This document shows, piece after piece, positions 1-5,948 of a stretch of 5,948 nt of DNA (position 1 is the stretch's first letter; each line of letters begins with the position of its first letter). The DNA is from JBKHBQ01 sp046542305 (lineage in GTDB: Bacteria; Bacteroidota; Bacteroidia; Bacteroidales; 4484-276): positions 1-5,948 of the forward strand of contig JBKHBQ010000252.1 in the NCBI GenBank assembly GCA_046542305.1, given 5' to 3'. Both the position numbers and the translations under genes were made by a program. Under the pieces are notes generated by a model that was given only the letters and a program-made list of their open reading frames with translations, did not search any database and was not told the origin of the DNA.

Positions 1-1142
1 AGATGATGGCCATCGTCAATGGGATCTGGAACAGGATAACTGCGGCCGTTTCCGGATCACGAAACATTCCTGTGGATGAACTCAACCTGATTGCCGACGG
101 GCTGCTGATTAAAACACCTGAGGATGCCGTGAAGTTCCGCATGGTGGATGCACTGAAATACAAGGATGAAATCCTGGATGAACTCAGACGAAAACTCGGC
201 ATTGGTTCGGAGGATGACATCGAAACCGTTGGCATAGCAGCTTACACACATGCCAAAGATCCTTCTGACGAACGCCCCGACCGCAGCAATCGCATTGCCG
301 TGGTTTACGCCCTTGGAGAAATTATCAGCGGTGAAGGCTCCGACCAGGTGATTGGTTCGGAACGTATTTCCAAAGCCATTCGCAAGGCAAGGCTCGACGA
401 CAGGGTGAAAGCTATTGTGCTGCGCGTGAACTCACCCGGCGGAAGTGCACTGGCTTCGGAAGTGATCCTGAGAGAGGCCATCCTTGCTTCTCAGCAAAAG
501 CCATTTGTGGTTTCTATGGGCGATGTGGCTGCTTCGGGCGGTTACTACATCTCGTGTGCTGCCGACAGAATTTTTGCCGATCCTACCACCATCACCGGAT
601 CGATTGGCGTGCTGGGCATGATCCCCAATCTTCAGAAAACCATGAACGAAAACCTGGGCATCACCTTCGACTATGCCACCACCAATGAGAACTCCAATTT
701 CATGACGCCTTTCCGGCCGCTCACGGAATACCAGCGCAGTGTAGTTAAAGCTTATATCGAAGAAATTTATGATACGTTCGTAAATCATGTGGCCGAAGGA
801 CGCGACATGACCTACGAGCAGGTAGACGCTATTGCACAGGGTCGCGTATGGATCGGTTCTGATGCACTCGACATCAACCTGATCGACCAATTCGGCGGGC
901 TTTCACAAGCCATCGATGCTGCAGCCGAACTGGCAGAGTTGGAAAGCTATACCATAAAAGAACTCCCGGTGCAGAAAGATCCTTTCCAGGAAATCGTAAA
1001 CAAACTTTTCGGGCAGACAAGTATTGAAGCACAGATCAGAAACGAACTCGGCCACAACTACAGGCTCTATCAATACCTGAAGTACTGGCAAAATGCAACC
1101 GGCGCACAGGCACGCATGCCCTTCGACATCCATATCCACTAA
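1..1142 (+). CDS. sppA: Signal peptide peptidase SppA, 67 kDa type (5' partial)
   Basis: This is the C-terminal 379 residues of protease IV/SppA, an inner-membrane serine protease that degrades signal peptides left after Sec export. The reading frame is open from base 3 and ends with TAA at 1140-1142. Seen: the end of the first SppA half (about residues 1-75), then the second S49 domain from about residue 97, with VNSPGG at 142-147 and AASGGYY at 176-182. By family comparison Ser178 (codon 534-536) is the nucleophile, matching E. coli Ser409. TGSIGVLG at 198-205 is also typical. The catalytic Lys sits about 200 residues before the Ser in E. coli, so here it lies off the window; the Met codons at 3 and 6 are therefore internal and roughly 210 residues plus the N-terminal membrane anchor are missing. 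About 200 residues follow the Ser, as in E. coli, so the C-terminus is intact. It is followed by its own terminator. The family is certain; only the upstream part is unseen. Confidence 0.95.
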   Translation, partial: MMAIVNGIWNRITAAVSGSRNIPVDELNLIADGLLIKTPEDAVKFRMVDALKYKDEILDELRRKLGIGSEDDIETVGIAAYTHAKDPSDERPDRSNRIAVVYALGEIISGEGSDQVIGSERISKAIRKARLDDRVKAIVLRVNSPGGSALASEVILREAILASQQKPFVVSMGDVAASGGYYISCAADRIFADPTTITGSIGVLGMIPNLQKTMNENLGITFDYATTNENSNFMTPFRPLTEYQRSVVKAYIEEIYDTFVNHVAEGRDMTYEQVDAIAQGRVWIGSDALDINLIDQFGGLSQAIDAAAELAELESYTIKELPVQKDPFQEIVNKLFGQTSIEAQIRNELGHNYRLYQYLKYWQNATGAQARMPFDIHIH

Positions 1143-1167
1143 GCTTGATTGGGAATTACATCGAAAG

Positions 1168-1199
1168 CGCAGGCCTGATTAAACGGGCCTGCGTTTTTT
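1168..1199 (+). terminator. Intrinsic terminator of sppA
   Basis: Perfect 8-bp stem CGCAGGCC (1168-1175) / GGCCTGCG (1186-1193) followed directly by six T (1194-1199). A T-G and a G-C pair could shrink the loop to six bases. It begins 26 bases after the sppA stop. Read on the - strand there is no T tract after the stem, so it serves the + strand only. Confidence 0.9.
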
Positions 1200-1315
1200 A
1201 TTACAGGCATCACTTTTAGCTTACCTGAAAAAATCTGGTTGAAATAGCAGAAACCATGAAAAATCGAATATTACTTTCTTCGCCGGGAGATCGGAGATTG
1301 AAAAACTGACCCAAT

Positions 1316-1350
1316 AAAAAAGCCCTGACGGAATTCCGCACAGGGCTTTT
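1316..1350 (-). terminator. Intrinsic terminator of the subtilase gene (possibly bidirectional)
   Basis: Stem AGCCCTG (1321-1327) / CAGGGCT (1341-1347), with an inner self-complementary CGGAATTCCG (1329-1338) that can extend the hairpin across a small internal mismatch. On the - strand the stem is followed by a run of T (complement of the A run 1316-1321). It begins 23 bases beyond the subtilase stop at 1373. On the + strand it ends in only TTTT, so it may also give weak back-up termination for sppA. Confidence 0.88.
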
Positions 1351-1372
1351 CAAAATGATTCGAAAATATGTA

Positions 1373-4300
1373 TTATTCAATGCTGATCTTGGATTGATAT
1401 GTCCGGTCAGCAGATTTCAGTTGGAGGAAATAAACGCCTTTTGCGAGATGCGACAATCCTACCGACTGGTTGATCCGGCCCGAAGCCGAAGCTGCCGTTC
1501 CCTGATACACCACACGTCCGTAGAGATCAATCACCCTCAGATCGTAATCCTGTGTACCTGCATCGCTCACCGAGATGTTGAAATGGCCGTTGCTCGGGTT
1601 GGGATAAATGTTGATCTCACCGTTTGCAAGTGGCTCTTCCACTGCGGTAACATCAGTTACGCCAATATCGTCGATGGCAATGTCGCCTTTTTCGCCACCC
1701 CCTGTATAGGCACGGATGCGGATGCCAATCACCTGCCCGTTCCACGGCGACAGGTCAACGGTTACTTCCTTCCATTCATCACCGTGATTGCCCACAATTG
1801 GCGCGGTAATATCACGAATAATCTGGCTGCCATCAAACAGATCTACGTGCAGGTGGCCGATGTCGGAGCCATAGGCATGATACCAGAAAGTAAATGCAGG
1901 GCTGACGCCGGCGGTAAGATCAATACAAGGCGCTGTAAGAATGGCCTCCTTGTAATAGCATCCTACCGAGGGCTCGAGGTAAAGATATCTTCCTGTGCTG
2001 GTTCCGGTGGTATGGTCGAATGATGGACCTGTACCGAACGAATACGTTGTACCGTGCCATGTTCTCCAGTCGATATCGTCCTGAACCTCGTTGGTCAGGT
2101 TAATCCAGCCATTATCAAGTTCGCAGCTGTACAGTTCGCAAAGCGGCGCAGGCAGGCAAAGTTCAAAATTATCCACAACCTGAATATTTCCCGGGGTCAT
2201 GGTAGTGCCCTCAATCACTTCGATCTGGGTTTCGATCATATCGTTGTCGGGGTTCTGGTCCGGGCCATATTCAACCCATACCTGCAGATTGTAAGATCCG
2301 ATGGTTGAAACATCAATCGGATCGGCAAAGGTAAAGCTGATGGTTGAGTCGGGGAAAATAAATCCGTTGTAGGTTTCGGTAAGCACTTCACCCCCATCGA
2401 GCTGGTAATGGAATTCCGGATTAACGATGGCTTCCAGTCCGAAGTTCTTCATTTCTACGGTCACATTCAGGCTGCTTACTTCCAGGCATGCCTGAAAAGT
2501 TCCCCATTCCACCGATGGCACCGACACCAGCATGGCATCCACTTCGTTGCAATCGAAGGTACCTGGTGTTTTTTCGATCGCGAAGGCACGTTGTCCTTCT
2601 GCGCCGTCAGGACCGTTGGCACTCACGCTAAACCAGTAATTGCCGCCGGAAGTTATATCTTCCACGATGAAAGAATTGACAGTGGTGATTCCGATGGGTT
2701 CCATGTATTTTTCGCCCAGCATGTAAACGGTGTAGCTTGTAGCACCGAACACTTCGTTCCAGCTCAGGTGCAATGCTTCGTCGCAGGCCCAGTCGATGGT
2801 GAGGTTGCCCGGCACCGGGATAATGGAAAATGGCGCCACGCTCATCCCGACTGATTCGTCGCGGATAACGCGGATCCATGCCTGACCTGTAACTGCAGTA
2901 GGCACCACCCAGTTGTAGTAACGCTGATTACCGGGAAGGTCTTCTTTAACCGTTTGCCAGGTTTGTCCGTCGTCAAGCGAAACTTCGATATCAAAACTTC
3001 CTTCAGTGCCGTAAGCATCCCAGCGGATAAGTTCGTCAGACCCGGGTGCGAGTTTTTCTCCGCCATAGGGATAGGTAACGATCACCTCATCAGGAATAAA
3101 TTCATAGATGATGTAATATTTTTGCGGACCCTGTGGCACCAGTGTGCCGTCAACCGTGAGGGTATAGGTTCCTGCTTCGGGATATTCCATGGTAACCTGT
3201 TCCACGTTGTTGCGGTTGTCGATGCCGCGGATGGCATCCTTATCAAGGCTGTCAGTATTTGGATAATGGTTCAGCACCCATGGATACCACATTTCGGAGG
3301 CCGGATCCGTAACGGTAATATCCAGGTCGTTTACCAGCGCCCAGTTAGTATTTACGGAAGCTTCATAGTCGGTCCAGTAAATCATTACACGCATCTGGGC
3401 GGTATTTTCCGGAACTTCAAATTCATGGTTGAAAGTTTCGCCCTGTGCAATGGTAGCCGAATCATAGCGGCCTTCTTCCATCACTTCCACAGCGCGCAGG
3501 CCATTAATGCGGCCCCATCCGTATTTAAAATCCGGGCCGGGATTCCCAAGATCTTCGGCAGTATTCAAGGCAATGGCTTTAAGCAAACCGCCCATGGCAT
3601 CACTGCCGTTCATCTCGCGATAAGCATGGAAAAGCTGTGTCATCACACCGGCCACACCGGGGCACGACATAGAAGTACCTGATTTCAACCCGTAGGTATT
3701 CGGATCGATCGTTGAATTTACATCACTTCCTTTTGCTGAAATATCAGGCTTGATACGGCCGTCGTGTGCAGGGCCGCGACTGCTCGAACCCGAAAGGTCG
3801 TCGAGGTAATCCAGGTTGGCTACCGTCATCACATTTTTGCCGGCTTTATGTCCTCCGGTAATATTGCCCCATCCGGGTCCGGCACCGTAGCCACAATTGT
3901 CACCACCTGCATTCCCTGCCGAAAACACATGCATCAGCGCCGGATAAATCCTGATCTGCTGGTCCATGGTACGCGTAAGCGAGGTGTATCCAGCATTACA
4001 GCCATTGCTGTATGAGGTTGAGGTCACACGGATTTCGTTGCTGAAATAATGTGAGGGAATGGCATTGAATCCGGGATAAGTGGGTGCTGCACCGTAAACG
4101 TAAAGGTCGGCACCGAAGGCATTGCCCCGTGCCTTGGGATCGATGTTTCCGGCTGCCATAATGATTCCGGCACAATGGTCGCCGTGATCCCCATAATTGT
4201 AGTTGATGTACTGCTGGATCAAACGGCCTTCGTAGTCCACATGGGGCCCGATCTTACCATCATCCTGAAGCATCACGCTTACGCCTGTCCCGTCGTAATG

Positions 4301-5014
4301 ACGGCCAAGGGTAAAGTCGTTGGCTATGGCATTGGACCTGTGAAGCGTACGGCCTGTATAGTTGTCAGGTACGGGAAAAGGATAAACCGGTTCCACATAT
4401 ACCACCAACTCCTGGCCGGCAAGGCGGTCAATATCTTCAAGAGAAGATATCACATGGGCATACCTTCCGAAATCCTCACGGTACACCACTTCAAAACCCT
4501 TTTCAGTCAGGATTTTAACGGCAGCTTCCGGCTCGATTCCCGGGTAATAATTTACCAACAATTCTATTTTACCGTCTCCGCGCAATGCGTAATCCGGATA
4601 GCTTTCTTCGAAAAGCATCGGTGCCAGTTTAATGGAACGGTCAACATCCACAATGCTTCTTACCTGCGAACGGCTGAGCACACCGGCATCGAAATCAGCG
4701 GAAATTGCTGCAAAATAAGCACGCTGCGGAATATAGTCGAGGAGTGTTATGCCGGCGGCTTTCAGTTGAGATTTTGCCTGCTCATCAGGAATTTCATAAA
4801 ACTGGATGATCTTGTAAAATTGCCCATCGAACAATGACTGTTCTCTGGTGGTAAAATTTTCAACAAAATGCTGGAGGTTGGGGGCAGGTTCGTACTGCAG
4901 GTTTTTAAAATGCAGTTGATAGTCAGCTTTCTTTTGCGCACCGGCAGGTGATAGTCCAAGGGAAATTACCGCCAGGGCAAGTAGTAGAATTTGAGTAGCT
5001 TTTTTCTTTTTCAT
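1373..5014 (-). CDS. T9SS-exported multidomain subtilisin-like serine protease (S8)
   Basis: A 1213-residue exported serine endopeptidase. Seen, in order: signal peptide 1-26 (Lys-rich start, hydrophobic core, AGA before Gln27); two similar prodomain-like units (about 67-133 and 149-213); S8 catalytic domain (about 240-510); KP-43-like beta-sandwich (about 517-642, LVNDLDITVTDP and DNRNNVEQVT); Ig-like module (about 643-734, YPYGGEKLAPGS); Fn3-like module (about 735-818); CARDB-like module (about 825-935); MAM-like module (about 950-1125); T9SS type A sorting domain (about 1134-1213, INIYPNPSNG near its start, LAKGVYFLQL near its end). Catalytic triad by motif: Asp251 in QDDG, His277 in HGDHCAG, Ser448 in GTSMSCPG; oxyanion Asn368 in SAGN. 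All are present, so it should be active. Inferred route: Sec across the inner membrane, T9SS across the outer membrane, CTD removal, then surface attachment or release. The start at 5014 is preferred to an in-frame ATG at 5053 because only this one gives a signal peptide at the very N-terminus and lies downstream of the likely promoter. No Shine-Dalgarno is seen, usual in Bacteroidota. Natural substrate unknown; family call very secure, middle module borders approximate. Confidence 0.95.
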   Translation of the reverse strand: MKKKKATQILLLALAVISLGLSPAGAQKKADYQLHFKNLQYEPAPNLQHFVENFTTREQSLFDGQFYKIIQFYEIPDEQAKSQLKAAGITLLDYIPQRAYFAAISADFDAGVLSRSQVRSIVDVDRSIKLAPMLFEESYPDYALRGDGKIELLVNYYPGIEPEAAVKILTEKGFEVVYREDFGRYAHVISSLEDIDRLAGQELVVYVEPVYPFPVPDNYTGRTLHRSNAIANDFTLGRHYDGTGVSVMLQDDGKIGPHVDYEGRLIQQYINYNYGDHGDHCAGIIMAAGNIDPKARGNAFGADLYVYGAAPTYPGFNAIPSHYFSNEIRVTSTSYSNGCNAGYTSLTRTMDQQIRIYPALMHVFSAGNAGGDNCGYGAGPGWGNITGGHKAGKNVMTVANLDYLDDLSGSSSRGPAHDGRIKPDISAKGSDVNSTIDPNTYGLKSGTSMSCPGVAGVMTQLFHAYREMNGSDAMGGLLKAIALNTAEDLGNPGPDFKYGWGRINGLRAVEVMEEGRYDSATIAQGETFNHEFEVPENTAQMRVMIYWTDYEASVNTNWALVNDLDITVTDPASEMWYPWVLNHYPNTDSLDKDAIRGIDNRNNVEQVTMEYPEAGTYTLTVDGTLVPQGPQKYYIIYEFIPDEVIVTYPYGGEKLAPGSDELIRWDAYGTEGSFDIEVSLDDGQTWQTVKEDLPGNQRYYNWVVPTAVTGQAWIRVIRDESVGMSVAPFSIIPVPGNLTIDWACDEALHLSWNEVFGATSYTVYMLGEKYMEPIGITTVNSFIVEDITSGGNYWFSVSANGPDGAEGQRAFAIEKTPGTFDCNEVDAMLVSVPSVEWGTFQACLEVSSLNVTVEMKNFGLEAIVNPEFHYQLDGGEVLTETYNGFIFPDSTISFTFADPIDVSTIGSYNLQVWVEYGPDQNPDNDMIETQIEVIEGTTMTPGNIQVVDNFELCLPAPLCELYSCELDNGWINLTNEVQDDIDWRTWHGTTYSFGTGPSFDHTTGTSTGRYLYLEPSVGCYYKEAILTAPCIDLTAGVSPAFTFWYHAYGSDIGHLHVDLFDGSQIIRDITAPIVGNHGDEWKEVTVDLSPWNGQVIGIRIRAYTGGGEKGDIAIDDIGVTDVTAVEEPLANGEINIYPNPSNGHFNISVSDAGTQDYDLRVIDLYGRVVYQGTAASASGRINQSVGLSHLAKGVYFLQLKSADRTYQSKISIE
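1376..1615 (-). other. T9SS type A C-terminal sorting domain of the subtilase
   Basis: About residues 1134-1213. It opens with INIYPNPSNGHF, contains DLRVIDLYGRVVYQG, then LAKGVYFLQL and a final basic strand ending KISIE. This order is the hallmark of the Por secretion tail (the TIGR04183 type), which is recognised by the type IX machinery at the outer membrane and usually cut off by the PorU sortase. No T9SS machinery gene is in the window. Confidence 0.93.
1646..2158 (-). other. MAM-like adhesion module in the subtilase
   Basis: About residues 953-1123. The pattern CELDNGWINLTN, then DDIDWRTWHG, GRYLYLEPS, a strand pair ending in LTAPCIDL, FTFWYHAYG, and IAIDDIGVTDV follows the order of MAM (meprin/A5/mu) domains: an acidic D-W motif, a cysteine-flanked beta jelly roll and a terminal IDDI strand. 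Likely role is binding of a substrate or surface ligand; this is inference. Confidence 0.75.
4937..5014 (-). other. Sec signal peptide of the subtilase
   Basis: Residues 1-26: four Lys after Met, a hydrophobic stretch rich in Leu, Ala, Val and Ile, then SPAGA before Gln27. The A-x-A pattern fits signal peptidase I, with Gln as the new N-terminus. No lipobox Cys follows, so the protein is not a lipoprotein. Confidence 0.88.
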
Positions 5015-5050
5015 GTTTATCGGATTATTTGAATAAATGCTTTGAGCCTT

Positions 5051-5082
5051 CAAAAATAAGAAACCAACAACTTAAACAGCAA
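5051..5082 (-). promoter_or_regulatory. Candidate Bacteroidota-type promoter of the subtilase gene
   Basis: Read on the - strand: TTG (5082-5080), 21 bases, then TATTTTTG (5058-5051), a full match to the TAnnTTTG -7 element with an upstream TTG at the expected distance. Transcription would begin near 5046, giving a leader of about 30 bases before the ATG at 5014 and leaving the alternative ATG at 5053 outside the transcript. Confidence 0.6.
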
Positions 5083-5244
5083 CCAGACCCTTATGTTTCC
5101 CTAACTTTAAGAATTTTTAATAGCTGAAATCCTGAGTTTGATGATGTAACGGCAACTGTTAAATTTAAAAATAAAATGATCGGATATTTATTAACATGTG
5201 CACTTACATCTCCTTACAGCGCCAAAATTTTTTTCGTAAAACCC

Positions 5245-5275
5245 TTGGTCAATTCAACATTAACACCGTACTTTG
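5245..5275 (+). promoter_or_regulatory. Candidate Bacteroidota-type promoter of gdhA
   Basis: TTG (5245-5247), 21 bases, then TACTTTG (5269-5275), one base shorter than the TAnnTTTG consensus. The spacing equals that of the divergent promoter. Transcription would start near 5280-5285 and leave a leader of about 60 bases. The imperfect -7 box makes this weaker than the - strand candidate. Confidence 0.45.
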
Positions 5276-5286
5276 CCCTGTTAGAA

Positions 5287-5303
5287 AAATAACATTGTTA
5301 TTT
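5287..5303. repeat. Inverted repeat in the gdhA leader
   Basis: AAATAAC (5287-5293), spacer ATT, GTTATTT (5297-5303): perfect 7-bp arms. It lies 12-28 bases after the candidate -7 box, so at or just after the likely transcription start, where a repressor site would be effective. The arms are AT-rich in an AT-rich region, so chance is possible. Confidence 0.4.
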
Positions 5304-5345
5304 AGTTCACAATAATAAATTGCAAACCATTAAAATTTTTGTGCA

Positions 5346-5948
5346 ATGGATCTCGAAAAATTCATGAACGACCTGGAAAAAAAGCACCCAGGCGAAGTGG
5401 AGTATCTTCAGGCAGTAAGGGAAGTTCTCGAATCGCTGGAAGATGTATTACTTGAAAATCCGCAGTTCGAAACTGCCGGGATCATCAAGCGTATTGTAGA
5501 GCCCGACAGGGTATTTACATTTAAGGTGCCGTGGATGGACGACAACGGAAATGTTCAGGTGAACCTTGGATACCGTGTACAGTTCAACAACGCCATCGGA
5601 CCATACAAAGGCGGACTTCGTTTCCACCCGAGTGTGAATCTGAGTATTCTGAAATTCCTTGGTTTCGAGCAGATCTTCAAGAACAGCCTCACCACTTTGC
5701 CCATGGGCGGCGGCAAGGGCGGTTCGGATTTCGATCCCAAAGGTAAATCCGACACCGAAATCATGCGTTTCTGCCAGGCGTTTATGCTCGAGCTCTGGCG
5801 CATTATCGGCCCCGATACCGATGTACCGGCAGGTGATATTGGCGTAGGCGGTCGCGAAATCGGATACATGTTCGGCATGTACAAAAAACTGGCACAGGAA
5901 CACACAGGCGTATTAACCGGCAAGGGCATCAACTGGGGCGGCAGCCTC
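5346..5948 (+). CDS. gdhA: Glutamate dehydrogenase, hexameric, probably NADP-dependent (3' partial)
   Basis: The first 201 residues of glutamate dehydrogenase, a cytoplasmic enzyme interconverting 2-oxoglutarate plus ammonium with glutamate using NAD(P)H. The frame is open from ATG 5346 to the end of the window with no stop; E. coli GdhA has 447 residues, so just under half is present. Seen: VEPDRVFTFKVPW at 51-63, GPYKGGLRFHPSVNLSILKF at 85-104 (substrate-binding Lys88), LPMGGGKGGSDFDPKGKS at 118-135 with the active-site Lys124 of the GLFV signature, and DTDVPAGDIGVGGRE at 157-171 with the likely catalytic Asp164. This long stretch is nearly the same as I recall for E. coli GdhA, placing it in the small-subunit hexameric class. 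The Rossmann cofactor domain is off the window, so NADP rather than NAD preference is inferred from the family. The start fits: the first residues (MDLEKFMNDLEKKHPGE) align with the E. coli N-terminus; no Shine-Dalgarno is seen. It is divergent from the subtilase gene, with its own candidate promoter. Confidence 0.96.
   Translation, partial: MDLEKFMNDLEKKHPGEVEYLQAVREVLESLEDVLLENPQFETAGIIKRIVEPDRVFTFKVPWMDDNGNVQVNLGYRVQFNNAIGPYKGGLRFHPSVNLSILKFLGFEQIFKNSLTTLPMGGGKGGSDFDPKGKSDTEIMRFCQAFMLELWRIIGPDTDVPAGDIGVGGREIGYMFGMYKKLAQEHTGVLTGKGINWGGSL

Larger units (their letters stand above)
5015..5345. other. Divergent intergenic region
   Basis: 331 AT-rich bases between the start codons of the subtilase gene and gdhA. 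Contents I can support: a - strand promoter candidate at 5051-5082, a + strand promoter candidate at 5245-5275 and the inverted repeat at 5287-5303. The middle part, about 5085-5240, shows no convincing reading frame, RNA gene or strong hairpin. Confidence 0.7.

Noticed and set aside
3..8. The ATG ATG at the left edge as a true start for a short SppA (36 kDa type)
   Set aside because: The residues before the second S49 domain match the end of the first half of long-form SppA, and no membrane anchor or catalytic Lys domain is present, so the gene is cut by the window edge.
432..1139. - strand open frames opposite sppA
   Set aside because: They are antisense to a conserved SppA domain and have no family features or start signals.
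1355..4837. Long + strand open frames opposite the subtilase gene (for example 1355-2023, 2954-3682 and 4175-4837, each over 200 codons)
   Set aside because: They lie fully antisense to a gene with clear domains, their translations show no recognisable motif, and they read as low-complexity shadows of the real codons.
5015..5053. Extension of the subtilase to the ATG at 5053
   Set aside because: It places 13 polar residues before the Lys-rich signal peptide start and overlaps the best promoter box.
5157..5196. Distant dyad TGTTAA / TTAACA in the divergent region
   Set aside because: Only six AT-rich base pairs with a 28-base gap in AT-rich DNA; easily expected by chance.
5448..5932. Both-strand open frames inside the gdhA region
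   Set aside because: The + frame 5346-5948 encodes unmistakable glutamate dehydrogenase; the others are overlapping shadows.
1..5948. An undescribed defence, mobile or biosynthetic system
   Set aside because: Only three protein genes are present, all of known families, with separate transcription signals; no cluster logic, repeats, integrase, transposase or toxin-antitoxin pair is visible.

Overview
The window reads as chromosomal DNA from a member of the Bacteroidota (class Bacteroidia or a relative). The signs are a large exported subtilase with a type IX secretion (T9SS) C-terminal sorting domain, starts without a Shine-Dalgarno sequence, and promoter-like elements of the Bacteroidota type (TTG, about 21 bases, then TAnnTTTG or close). 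Genus cannot be set from what is visible.

Layout: (1) Positions 1-1142, + strand: the C-terminal two thirds of a long-form signal peptide peptidase SppA; its first part lies upstream of the window. (2) 1143-1372: a short convergent intergenic region with two intrinsic terminators, one for sppA on the + strand and one for the facing gene on the - strand. (3) 1373-5014, - strand: a 1213-residue multidomain serine protease of the subtilisin (S8) family. In order it has a signal peptide, two tandem prodomain-like units, the catalytic domain, a KP-43-like beta-sandwich, an Ig-like module, an Fn3-like module, a CARDB-like module, a MAM-like module and a T9SS type A sorting domain. (4) 5015-5345: a divergent, AT-rich intergenic region with one candidate promoter for each flanking gene and a small inverted repeat in the likely leader of the right-hand gene. 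(5) 5346-5948, + strand: the first 201 codons of a hexameric NAD(P)-dependent glutamate dehydrogenase (gdhA), running off the window.

The three genes do not form an operon: the first pair is convergent and the second pair divergent, each with its own signals. Two act in or across the envelope (SppA clears cleaved signal peptides in the inner membrane; the subtilase should cross the inner membrane by Sec and the outer membrane by T9SS). The third is cytoplasmic ammonium assimilation or glutamate turnover. I see no shared pathway and no evidence of an undescribed system; the most unusual item is the mosaic architecture of the subtilase. There are no RNA genes, mobile elements, CRISPR arrays or phage genes that I can support.
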